DNA of 16,641 bases from JAXHUH01 sp034211175 (GCA_034211175.1 JAXHUH010000155.1:1-16641), one strand, 5' to 3'. Shown: positions 5,426 through 12,883, numbered from the stretch's first letter. The notes: a model not told the origin generated them from the letters alone. Translations and numbers: made by a program.

Positions 5426-6289
5426 TCACCGCTCGGGGAGGCGTTCGACGTCGACGCCGACGTCGAGGGTGGTCGTGGCGCCGGCGGCGTAGACCACACC
5501 CTTGAGCGGGGGGACGTCGCCGTAGTCGCGGCCCCACCCGACGGTGACGTAGTCGACGGGGGCGAACGCGTCGTTGGTCGGGTCGAGGTCGAGCCAGGAG
5601 CCGTCGGCCAGGCGCAGCGACGCCCACGCGTGGGAGGCGTCGGCGCCGACGAGGCGGGGCTGGCCCGGCGGCGGGAGGGTCTCCAGGTAGCCGCTGACGT
5701 AGCGGGCGGCCAGGCCGATCGAGCGGAGGCAGCCGACGAGCACGTGGGCGAAGTCCTGGCACACGCCGCGTCGGGCCTCCAGCACCTCCTCCAGCGAGGT
5801 GCTCACCGTCGTCGTCCCCGGCTTGTACGCGAACTCCCGGAAGATCGTCGTGCACAGCTCGGCGGCCGCGTCCTCGAGCGGCCGACGCGGCGTGAACGAT
5901 CCGGCGGCCAGCTCGGCGAGGGCGTCGGAGCGCTGCACGAGCGGCGAGTCGAGCGCGTAGATCCGGTCGGCCTCGTGGGGCAGCGGCCGGGCCCGCTCCC
6001 ACGCGAGCGCGGCGGCGAGCGAGAGCTGGCCGGAGCCGACGGTCTCGACCTCGCTCACCGCGGTCACGTCGAGGTGCTCGATCGGCCGCTGGTGGGCGAA
6101 GAAGACGGTGTGGTTGCCGAACGCGTCGAGGCGGTCGTGGCGGTCGTCGGGTGCCGGCTCGATGCGCAGCTCGGCGTGGTCGATCCGCTGCCCGGCGAAC
6201 GAGCGGGGCACGACCCGGGCCTCGTTGTAGCCGTGCGTCACCCGCGGGTCGTACGTGTAGCTGGTGCGGTGGGTGACCCGGTACCTCAC
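5426..6289 (-). CDS. Transglutaminase-like cysteine peptidase (COG1305 type)
   Basis: The 287-residue protein has an N-terminal bacterial transglutaminase-associated beta domain (about residues 1-85, MRYRVTHRTSYTYDPRVTHG) and a catalytic transglutaminase-like core (about 130-245). The Cys-His-Asp triad is intact: C177 in GVCQDFAH, H220 in DASHAWASL and D236 in WLDLDPTND. Bacterial proteins of this type usually act as peptidases or amidases. There is no signal peptide, so it should be cytosolic. The GTG start at 6287-6289 overlaps the stop of the ATP-grasp/alpha-E gene by 4 nt (GTGA), showing translational coupling; the frame continues upstream only as shadow of that gene. It is the last gene of the three-gene cassette, where it could trim, remove or transfer the peptide made by the ligases. 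Its own substrate is not known. Confidence 0.9.
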   Translation of the reverse strand: MRYRVTHRTSYTYDPRVTHGYNEARVVPRSFAGQRIDHAELRIEPAPDDRHDRLDAFGNHTVFFAHQRPIEHLDVTAVSEVETVGSGQLSLAAALAWERARPLPHEADRIYALDSPLVQRSDALAELAAGSFTPRRPLEDAAAELCTTIFREFAYKPGTTTVSTSLEEVLEARRGVCQDFAHVLVGCLRSIGLAARYVSGYLETLPPPGQPRLVGADASHAWASLRLADGSWLDLDPTNDAFAPVDYVTVGWGRDYGDVPPLKGVVYAAGATTTLDVGVDVERLPER

Positions 6290-8871
6290 GGCGGTGCCGT
6301 CTCGTCGAGCGACTCGGGCGCCGGCGCCCCACCGACGGTGAGCGTGGCCGGTCCGACCTGGGCGAAGTGGTCGAGGAGCAGCCCGTCGGCGATGGCGTCG
6401 AGCAGCCCGAGCGTGCGCTCCGCGAACGCCAGCATCACGTCGCGGCGGGTCACGAGCGCGTGGGGGTCGACGTCGCTGCACAGCGCCAGTGCGGTGCTGA
6501 GGTCGCGGGTGCCGCTGCGCCGGCCCTGCTCGTTCGGCGGCAACAGGGCGAGGTCCTCGGAGAGCCGGTCGAGCTGGAAGCGCACCGAGCGGGGGTTGTC
6601 GGGGTCGGTGACCAGCAGGCGGCACAACATGACCGGCTCGACGTCGGTGCGGTGGCGGCGCCGGTAGACCGACAGGCACTCGGACGCGGCGAGGAGCGTG
6701 TCGAGCGTCGGGCCCGACGCCATGACGTCGTCGGTCAGCGTGGCCGACAACGTGATGAGCATCAGCTGTGCCCGTTCGAGGCGGCGTCCGGTGTCGAGGA
6801 ACCGCCAGCCCGGGTCGCGCACCATCGACTCGTTGACGAGACCGGACAGGGCGGCGAGCAGGGTCTGGCAGGCGTCGGCGTCGTCGAGCGCGCCGTCGAG
6901 ACCGGTCCCGGAGCCGCCGAGGTCGGCGCGCGCGTCGCGCAGCCCTTCGAGCACCCGCCACGTCCCCGACGACACCAGCTCGCGCACGCTCGCCGAACCG
7001 GCGACGAGGTGGTCGAGCGAGGTGGCCAGCGAGCCGGAGAGCTCGCGGTCGGTGAGCGCGCCGAGCAGCACCGCCTCGGGGTCGGCGCCCCGGTCGGCGA
7101 TCGGGCCCTCGCCCGGCACGCGGTGCAGCTCGGCGAGGCTGCGCACGAGGTCGACGAGCGCGGCGGTGCCGGCCCGGTCGGCACCCGTCGGCTCCGGGTC
7201 GTCGTCGATGCGATTCGCGACCGCGCTCACCCAGCGGCTCATGGTCTCGGCCCGTTCCGCGTTGCGGCCCAGCCACAGCAGCGTCTCCGCCGAGCGGGCG
7301 GTGAGCGAGGCCCGCAGGTCGACCTGCACCGGGCTCGGTGCCGGTCCGGGCTGCTGGCGCCCTGCGGCGGGCGACGGGACCCACACGTCCTTGGCGTCCG
7401 CGGTGCCGAACGCCATCGACACCGCGTCGCTGGTGTCGGCGACCCGGGTCATGCCGCCGGGCAGGACCTGCCAGCCGTCGGCAGCCCCGTCACGGTCGAC
7501 CGTCGCCACCGCGAACAGTCGCAGGACGGCCCGGCGGGGCTGCAGCCGACCATCGACCAGGCTCGGCGCGGTGCCGAGGTCGATCTCGGCCTGGCCGGTC
7601 CAGCGGTGGGGCCGCCGCTCGATCCGCTGCACGAGCTCGTTGCGGGCCCGGTCGGAGAGCAGTCGGCCGAAGACCGGGGGGCCGCCGGTGGTGCGCAGCA
7701 CGAGCCGGTCGAGGTTGCGCAGGACGTGCGCGCGGTGGGCGGGGTCGCCGCACCACCAGCTCGGGTTGGCCGCGATCGACAGCTCGTCGCCCAGCAGGTG
7801 ACGGGACACCCGGTGCAGGGCGCTGGTGATGGCCGGGCTCTCGAGCAGTCCGGACCCGAGCGGGTTGACCACGGTGACGTTGCCCCGCCGCATGGCGTCG
7901 AGCAGGCCGGCGACGCCGAGGAGCGAGTCGCCGCGCAGCTCGAGGGGGTCGCACCATGCGTCGTCGACCCGGCGCCAGATCACGTCGACCGGTTCCAGGC
8001 CACCGACGGACTTGAGCCACACGCGGCCGTCGCGGACGGTGAGGTCGGCGCCCTCGACCATGGAGTAGCCCAGCGTCCGGGCGAGGAACGCGTGCTCGAA
8101 GTACGTCTCGTTGTGGGGACCGGGCGTGAGGATCACGACCCGGGGCTCGGCGATGCCGTCGGGCGCCATCGCCATCAGCGACGAGCGCAACGCCCCGAAC
8201 CAGTCGGCCAGGCGCTCGACGCCGACCCGGCGGAACATGTCGGGGAACACCCGGGTGATCGCCTGGCGGTTGGCGAGCGCGTAGCCGAGGCCGGACGGCG
8301 CCTGCACCCGGTCGTGGAGCACCCGGAACGAGCCGTCCCGGTGGCGCACGAGGTCGACCGCGTACAGCACGAGCCGTCGGGGACCGGGGTCGAGGCCGAC
8401 GCACGGCCACAGGAACGCGGGGTCGCCGACGACCGCATCGGCCGCGATCAGCCCGTCGGCGACGAGGCGGCGTTCGCCGAAGAGGTCGTCGGCCACCTGC
8501 TCGAGCAGCCGCGCCCGCTGGACGACCCCGGCGGCGAGGCGCTCCCACTCGTCGCGGGCGACGACGTGGGGGACCGGGTCGAGGGTCCACGGGCGGCGCT
8601 CGCCGGCCGGGTGGCCGTAGACGTTGTAGGTCGCGCCCTGGTCGCGCAGCAGCCGCCCGAGACGGTCGGTGCGGGTCCGCAGGCCACCCTCGCCCAGGGA
8701 GCGGAGGTTGGCCACGACCGGGTCCCACACGGGCTGGGCGACGCCGTCCGAGCCGACCAGCTCGTCGGCGACGCCGTCGAGGCGGTCATAGGCGAAGTGG
8801 TCCCGCGTCGCGGTGGTCACCGCCCGTCGGTGCGTGGCAACGGGCGCGGTCGGCGCCTCACCATCGGTCAC
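6286..8871 (-). CDS. Circularly permuted ATP-grasp ligase fused to alpha-E domain
   Basis: The 861-residue protein joins two families usually encoded separately. Residues ~25-500 are a circularly permuted ATP-grasp domain (COG2308 type): YNVYG at 82-86, PSGLGYALANR at 192-202, TPGPHNETYFEH at 249-260, RRVDDAWCDPLEL near 300-311, PLGSGLLESPA at 337-347, LPGGMTRV at 470-477 and KDVWV at 494-498. ATP-grasp enzymes form amide bonds through an acyl-phosphate. A Pro-rich linker (~500-518) leads to the all-helical alpha-E domain (COG2307, ~522-835), recognised by TARSAETLLWLGRNAERAE at 524-542; its role is unknown. No signal peptide or membrane segment is seen. The GTG start at 8869-8871 lies 14 nt inside the end of the upstream gene, and its stop overlaps the next start by 4 nt, so the three products are probably made in fixed proportion. 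An internal start near residue 18 cannot be excluded. Confidence 0.9.
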   Translation of the reverse strand: MTDGEAPTAPVATHRRAVTTATRDHFAYDRLDGVADELVGSDGVAQPVWDPVVANLRSLGEGGLRTRTDRLGRLLRDQGATYNVYGHPAGERRPWTLDPVPHVVARDEWERLAAGVVQRARLLEQVADDLFGERRLVADGLIAADAVVGDPAFLWPCVGLDPGPRRLVLYAVDLVRHRDGSFRVLHDRVQAPSGLGYALANRQAITRVFPDMFRRVGVERLADWFGALRSSLMAMAPDGIAEPRVVILTPGPHNETYFEHAFLARTLGYSMVEGADLTVRDGRVWLKSVGGLEPVDVIWRRVDDAWCDPLELRGDSLLGVAGLLDAMRRGNVTVVNPLGSGLLESPAITSALHRVSRHLLGDELSIAANPSWWCGDPAHRAHVLRNLDRLVLRTTGGPPVFGRLLSDRARNELVQRIERRPHRWTGQAEIDLGTAPSLVDGRLQPRRAVLRLFAVATVDRDGAADGWQVLPGGMTRVADTSDAVSMAFGTADAKDVWVPSPAAGRQQPGPAPSPVQVDLRASLTARSAETLLWLGRNAERAETMSRWVSAVANRIDDDPEPTGADRAGTAALVDLVRSLAELHRVPGEGPIADRGADPEAVLLGALTDRELSGSLATSLDHLVAGSASVRELVSSGTWRVLEGLRDARADLGGSGTGLDGALDDADACQTLLAALSGLVNESMVRDPGWRFLDTGRRLERAQLMLITLSATLTDDVMASGPTLDTLLAASECLSVYRRRHRTDVEPVMLCRLLVTDPDNPRSVRFQLDRLSEDLALLPPNEQGRRSGTRDLSTALALCSDVDPHALVTRRDVMLAFAERTLGLLDAIADGLLLDHFAQVGPATLTVGGAPAPESLDETAPP

Positions 8872-11800
8872 CGGTCGGGCCGCCCGGGGCCTGGCGCAGG
8901 TCGAGCGTGTGCGGGTACTCGGGGTCGAGCGACTTCGGGCCGAGGACCGCGATCACGTCGCTCGGCCCCCGGGGCTCGACGGTGCGGCTCGCCACACCCG
9001 AGGCCAGCGCGGTGCGGGTGCCCGGCGTGTGGCCCATGTCCCAGAAGCGGCTGACCCGGCGGCTGTCGGCCTCGTAGCTGTTCACCGGGAACGTCTCGTA
9101 GGCGAGGCCGCCGGGGTGGGTGACGTGGTAGACGCACCCGCCGATCGATCGCCCGTTCCAGGTGTCGATCACGTCGAACACCAGCGGCGCGTGGACGCCG
9201 ATGGTCGGGTGCAGCGCCGAGGGCGGTGCCCACGCCCGGTAGCGGACGCCGGCCACGTACTCGCCGGCGACCGGCGTCGACCGCAGCGGCACGAGCCGCC
9301 CGTTGCAGGTGACGATGTGGCGGCTGTCGGTCACGCCGGTGACCCGCACCTGGAGCCGCTCGACCGAGGAGTCGACGTAGCGGGCGGTGCCGAACTGCGA
9401 CACCTCCTCGCCGAGGACGTGCCACGGCTCGATCGCCTGGCGCAGCTCCAGCGCCACCGGCCCGACCTGGACGGTGCCCAGGCGCGGGAAGCGGAACTCG
9501 ACGAACGGGTCCATCCACTCGGTGCGGAAGTCGATCCCGGCGTCGCGCAGCTCCTGGCACACCTCGGTGATGTCCTCGGTGACGTAGTGGGGGAGCATGT
9601 AGCGGTCGTGCAGGCGTGTGCCCCAGCGTACGAGCGGGCCCCGGTAGGGCCGGTCCCAGAATCGGGCGACCAGCGAGCGCACCAGCAGCATCTGCACGAG
9701 GCTCATGCGCGGGTGGGGCGGCATCTCGAACGCCCGCAGCTCGACGAGCCCGAGCCGGCCCGACGCCGACTCCGGTGAGAACAGCTTGTCGATGCAGAAC
9801 TCGGCGCGGTGCGTGTTGCCGGTGAGGTCGACGAGCAGGTGGCGCAGGAGCCGATCGACGATCCACGGCGGCGGGTCGCTCATCTCGTCGAGCTGCTCGA
9901 ACGCGATCTCGAGCTCGTAGAGGTTCTCGTGGCGGGCCTCGTCGACGCGGGGCGCCTGGCTCGTCGGGCCGATGAACGTGCCCGAGAACAGGTACGACAG
10001 GCCCGGGTGGTTCTGCCAGTAGGTGAGCAGGCTGCGCAGCAGGTCGGGCCGGCGCAGCAGCGGGCTGTCGGGTGCGGTCGGCCCGCCGAGGGTCACGTGG
10101 TTGCCGCCACCGGTGCCGGTGTGGCGCCCGTCGAGGTCGAAGCGCTCGGTGCCGAGGCGGCAGTGGTGGGCGAGGTCGTAGAGGTCGGTGGTGAGCTCGG
10201 TCAGCTCGTCCCACGTCGTGGTCGGCTGCACGTTGACCTCGATGACACCCGGGTCGGGGGTGACGGCCAGGCGTTGCAGGCGCGGGTCGCGGGGCGGCTC
10301 GTAGCCCTCGATGCGGATCGGCAGGTCGAGCTCGGCGGCCGTGTCCTCGATGGCGGCGACCAGCGACAGCCAGGCCCCGAGGTCGTTGACCGGCGGGAAG
10401 AACGTGTAGAGCGCGCCGTCGCGGGGCTCGATGCACAGCGCGGTGCGCACGAGCTCGGCGTCCATCGGCACGAACGCCGACGGGGCGGTCTGCGGTGACG
10501 TCGCCGGTCGTGCGGGCGGCGGCGCCGAGGTGCCCACGGCGTTCACGTCGATCGGGTGCACGGCCGTGCGGCCGTCGTCGTCGCCGTCGGGCACCGGCAG
10601 CGACGCCGGCCGGGCGAACGGGTCGGGATCGGGGGGCGGCTCGACGGTCTCGGCGACGGCCGGGAGGCTGCCGAGCGGCAGGCGGAACCCCATCGGTGAG
10701 TCCCCGGGCAGGAGGAAGAGCCGGTCGCGCCGCAGCGGCCAGGTGCTCGTCACCCAGTCGACGCCGTCCCAGCCGAGGGGGAGCACGTGGCCGCTCGGGG
10801 TGGACGGCCCGCGCTCGAGCAGGTGGGCGAGGCGGCGCCGGTGGCCGAGCTCGTCGAGGTCGGCCCGCTCGGGGTCGAGGTCGGCCGGGTCGACGTCGGC
10901 CGGGACCCGGGCCTCCTCCCACACGACGGCGATCGGGTCCTCGTAGGCCGCCATCAGCGCACCCTCGCCGAGCCCGAGCCGGCGACACAGCGCCCGGCCG
11001 AAGCGCTCGGCGTCGGCGGCGTCGGCGTGCTCACCGGTGCCCGACGGGTCGCCCAGCGGCATGAGCTCCGGCTTGCGCCACACCGGGACGCCGTCGGGGC
11101 GCCAGTAGATGGTGCGGGCCCACCGCGGCAGCGGCTCCCCCGGGTACCACTTGCCCTGGCCCTGGTGGACGACGCCGCCCGGGCCGAAGCGGTCGAGGAG
11201 GCGCTGCGTGAGCTGGTCGGCGAGGCGCCGCTTGTCGGGGCCGTCCGCCGCCGTCGTCCACTGCGGCGACTCCATGTCGTCGACCGACACGAACGTCGGC
11301 TCGCCGCCCATGGTGAGGCGCACGTCGCCGAGGCGCAGCCGCTCGTCGACCGCCCGGCCGACCTCGTCGATGGCGGACCACTGCTCGTCGGCGTAGGGCT
11401 TCGTGACCCGGGGGTCCTCGTGGACCCGGGTGACGACGTTCGAGAACTCGAGCTCCGCCTCGCACGGGCTCGTCGCGCCCGTGATCGGTGCCGCGTTCGA
11501 CGGCTCCGGGGTGGCCGCCAGCGGGATGTGGCCCTCGCCGGCGAACAGGCCCGACGTCGGGTCGAGACCGACCCAGCCGGCGCCCGGGAGGAACACCTCG
11601 GCCCAGGCGTGGAGGTCGGTGAAGTCGGCCTCGGGGCCCGAGGGGCCGTCGAGGGCCTTCACGTCGGACGTGAGCTGGACCAGGTACCCGGACACGAACC
11701 GGGCGGCGAGGCCGAGGTGGCGCAGGAGCTGGACGAGCAGCCACCCGGTGTCGCGGCACGAGCCGATGGCGCGGCCGAGGGTCTGCTCCGGGGTCTGGAC

Positions 11801-12295
11801 GCCCGGCTCCATCCGGACCGTGTAGGCGATGTCGCGCGACAGCTGCTGGTTCAGGTCGACGAGGAAGTCGTTGACCCGGCGCGGCGTGCGGTCGACGGCC
11901 TCGAGGTAGGACGTGAGCAGCGGACCGGGCTCGTCACGGCGCAGGTAGGGCGCGAGCTCGTGCGCGAGCTCGGGCTCGTAGGTGAACGGGTACTCCTCGG
12001 CGTCGGGCTCGAGGAAGAAGTCGAACGGGTTGATCGGCGTCATGTCGGCGACGAGGTCGACGACGACCGACAGCACGTCGGCCGGCTCGTTGAACACGAG
12101 CCGGGCGTGGAAGTTGCCGAACGGGTCCTGCTGCCAGTTGATCCAGTGCTCGTCCGGCTGCACCTTCAGCGAGTACGCCTCGATCGGCGTCCGCGTGTGC
12201 GGCGCCGGCCGGAGGCGCACGACGTGGGGGTACAGCGTGACGGCCCGATCGAATCGGTAGGTGGTGCTGTGCGTGAGCGCGACCCTGATGCCCAT
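8858..12295 (-). CDS. Transglutaminase-like peptidase fused to DUF2126 amidoligase
   Basis: The 1145-residue protein begins with a transglutaminase-associated beta domain (1-~95, MGIRVALTHSTTYRFDR) and a transglutaminase-like core (~130-260) with an intact triad: C180 in GSCRDTGW, H229 in DLHAWAEVF and D245 in WVGLDPTSG. The rest (~300-1140) is DUF2126 (COG4196), a predicted glutamine-synthetase-fold amidoligase, with LTMGGEPTFVS at ~327-337, KWYPGEPLPRWA, PGVIEVNVQP near 685, TGGGNHVTLGG near 728, NTHRAEFCIDK near 830 and ELRAFEMPPHPRM near 855. The acidic and His residues of these motifs fit an ATP/metal-binding amidoligase site. It is cytosolic by sequence. The ATG at 12295 matches the family's N-terminus; there is no clear ribosome binding site. 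It heads the cassette and overlaps the ATP-grasp gene by 14 nt. Family membership is certain; the reaction (forming, then trimming, a peptide bond) is inference. Confidence 0.92.
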   Translation of the reverse strand: MGIRVALTHSTTYRFDRAVTLYPHVVRLRPAPHTRTPIEAYSLKVQPDEHWINWQQDPFGNFHARLVFNEPADVLSVVVDLVADMTPINPFDFFLEPDAEEYPFTYEPELAHELAPYLRRDEPGPLLTSYLEAVDRTPRRVNDFLVDLNQQLSRDIAYTVRMEPGVQTPEQTLGRAIGSCRDTGWLLVQLLRHLGLAARFVSGYLVQLTSDVKALDGPSGPEADFTDLHAWAEVFLPGAGWVGLDPTSGLFAGEGHIPLAATPEPSNAAPITGATSPCEAELEFSNVVTRVHEDPRVTKPYADEQWSAIDEVGRAVDERLRLGDVRLTMGGEPTFVSVDDMESPQWTTAADGPDKRRLADQLTQRLLDRFGPGGVVHQGQGKWYPGEPLPRWARTIYWRPDGVPVWRKPELMPLGDPSGTGEHADAADAERFGRALCRRLGLGEGALMAAYEDPIAVVWEEARVPADVDPADLDPERADLDELGHRRRLAHLLERGPSTPSGHVLPLGWDGVDWVTSTWPLRRDRLFLLPGDSPMGFRLPLGSLPAVAETVEPPPDPDPFARPASLPVPDGDDDGRTAVHPIDVNAVGTSAPPPARPATSPQTAPSAFVPMDAELVRTALCIEPRDGALYTFFPPVNDLGAWLSLVAAIEDTAAELDLPIRIEGYEPPRDPRLQRLAVTPDPGVIEVNVQPTTTWDELTELTTDLYDLAHHCRLGTERFDLDGRHTGTGGGNHVTLGGPTAPDSPLLRRPDLLRSLLTYWQNHPGLSYLFSGTFIGPTSQAPRVDEARHENLYELEIAFEQLDEMSDPPPWIVDRLLRHLLVDLTGNTHRAEFCIDKLFSPESASGRLGLVELRAFEMPPHPRMSLVQMLLVRSLVARFWDRPYRGPLVRWGTRLHDRYMLPHYVTEDITEVCQELRDAGIDFRTEWMDPFVEFRFPRLGTVQVGPVALELRQAIEPWHVLGEEVSQFGTARYVDSSVERLQVRVTGVTDSRHIVTCNGRLVPLRSTPVAGEYVAGVRYRAWAPPSALHPTIGVHAPLVFDVIDTWNGRSIGGCVYHVTHPGGLAYETFPVNSYEADSRRVSRFWDMGHTPGTRTALASGVASRTVEPRGPSDVIAVLGPKSLDPEYPHTLDLRQAPGGPTGDRW

Positions 12296-12306
12296 GATCG
12301 GGGCGG

Positions 12307-12312
12307 ATGGTA
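12307..12312 (-). promoter_or_regulatory. Possible -10 box of the ligase/peptidase operon
   Basis: TACCAT on the minus strand lies 11 nt before the ATG at 12295, which would give a leader of only about 4 nt. No -35 box is clear, so this is tentative. The same hexamer is used before the neighbouring small gene. Confidence 0.25.
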
Positions 12313-12364
12313 GTGGGTGGCGCCCGACCCACGCCGATGCAGCTCGTGAACGGAATGTAAGCGA

Positions 12365-12379
12365 GGGCGCTCGGCGCCC
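12365..12379 (-). terminator. Hairpin between the small orphan gene and the ligase operon
   Basis: GGGCGC-TCG-GCGCCC is a perfect 6-bp stem with a 3-nt loop, 25 nt past the stop of the 75-residue gene. No T-tract follows. It could end that transcript before the ligase/peptidase operon begins. Confidence 0.35.
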
Positions 12380-12403
12380 CCGGCGGTGGTCCGGTGGTGG
12401 GGC

Positions 12404-12631
12404 TCAGCCCCAGCGTGACCAGACGAAGTCCTCGTCGAGGTAGTTCTCCTCGGTCGACGCGGCGCGCTCACGGTCCACCCGTCGGCAGGCGTCGTCGATG
12501 GAGATCCACGGCTCGGCGGCGATGAGCATCCGCGCGCGGGAGACGAGCGTGTTCGCCACGTTCGGACCCCACGTGCCCGCCCAGATCTGCCGCTGACGCT
12601 CCAGGTACGGCTCGATGTCCCTCACAACCAT
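12404..12631 (-). CDS. Small protein of unknown function
   Basis: The 75-residue protein is soluble, with two predicted helices: an N-terminal one rich in Glu/Arg (RDIEPYLERQRQIW) and a second through NTLVSRARMLIAAEPW, then ISIDDACRRVDRERAAS and an acidic, aromatic end (DEDFVWSRWG). I recognise no domain. Reading-frame quality and a promoter-like sequence support it: TACCAT ends 6 nt before ATG 12631, the spacing of a leaderless mRNA. A later GTG (residue 3, MRDIEPYL) is an alternative start. It lies on the same strand as the ligase/peptidase operon, 108 bp upstream of it, and is divergent from the BMP importer operon. It could belong to either or neither. Confidence 0.65.
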   Translation of the reverse strand: MVVRDIEPYLERQRQIWAGTWGPNVANTLVSRARMLIAAEPWISIDDACRRVDRERAASTEENYLDEDFVWSRWG

Positions 12632-12637
12632 CGCGGG

Positions 12638-12643
12638 ATGGTA
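12638..12643 (-). promoter_or_regulatory. -10 box of a probable leaderless promoter
   Basis: TACCAT on the minus strand spans -12 to -7 relative to the A of ATG 12631; no ribosome binding site is present. No clear -35 box was seen. Confidence 0.45.
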
Positions 12644-12670
12644 TGTCGTCCGTCACACGTCGGGCCAGAG

Positions 12671-12728
12671 GCCTTTAGACCCCAGATGCCCGAAGGGCGT
12701 TACTTTTCCTGGTCAGTCTGAATGACCA
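12671..12728. promoter_or_regulatory. AT-richer element with hairpin and TGGTCA-N7-TGACCA repeat
   Basis: Within GC-rich surroundings this stretch contains GCCTTTAGACCCC, a small hairpin GCCC-GAA-GGGC (12689-12699), the run GTTACTTTTCC, and a perfect 6-bp inverted repeat TGGTCA (12710-12715) and TGACCA (12723-12728) with a 7-nt centre. It sits about 170-230 bp upstream of the importer gene and 40-100 bp upstream of the small gene. It looks like a transcription-factor site or small structured RNA element, but I cannot assign a known class. Confidence 0.4.
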
Positions 12729-12811
12729 TCATCTCGTCAGATCGGCCGGATCTTCTCGGGGGATGTGCGTCAGGTGGGCGAAAGCATGACGAAAGATCAC
12801 CGCGTGGCTCC

Positions 12812-12838
12812 GGTCCGTGGTCGGACCATCAGTCCGAC
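12812..12838 (+). promoter_or_regulatory. Overlapping inverted repeats upstream of the BMP importer operon
   Basis: GGTCCG (12812-12817) pairs with CGGACC (12822-12827), while GTCGGAC (12820-12826) pairs with GTCCGAC (12832-12838). The two hairpins share the middle segment and exclude each other. Read as DNA they are three alternating half-sites of a GTCCG-type operator; read as RNA they would be alternative stems, but the likely -10 box lies downstream, which favours a protein-binding site. Confidence 0.45.
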
Positions 12839-12844
12839 ATCTTC

Positions 12845-12878
12845 CGTTCACGCTTGGGAAACGAACGGTGAACGAACG
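12845..12878 (+). promoter_or_regulatory. CGTTCAC inverted repeat and AACGAACG direct repeats at the importer promoter
   Basis: CGTTCAC (12845-12851) and GTGAACG (12868-12874) form a 7-bp inverted repeat. AACGAACG occurs at 12860-12867 and again at 12871-12878, 11 bp apart, which places both copies on the same DNA face. The repeats end 5 bp before the -10 box, where a regulator would touch RNA polymerase. Confidence 0.45.
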
Positions 12879-12883
12879 CTTCG

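Noticed and set aside
6367..9054. 895-residue plus-strand open frame opposite the ATP-grasp gene
   Set aside because: It is antisense shadow: rich in Val, Gly, Ala and Arg without domains, while the minus strand carries clear family motifs.
10787..12313. 508-residue plus-strand frame opposite the DUF2126 gene
   Set aside because: Low-information Val/Gly/Arg/Glu sequence, no start signal, and it opposes a protein with conserved motifs.
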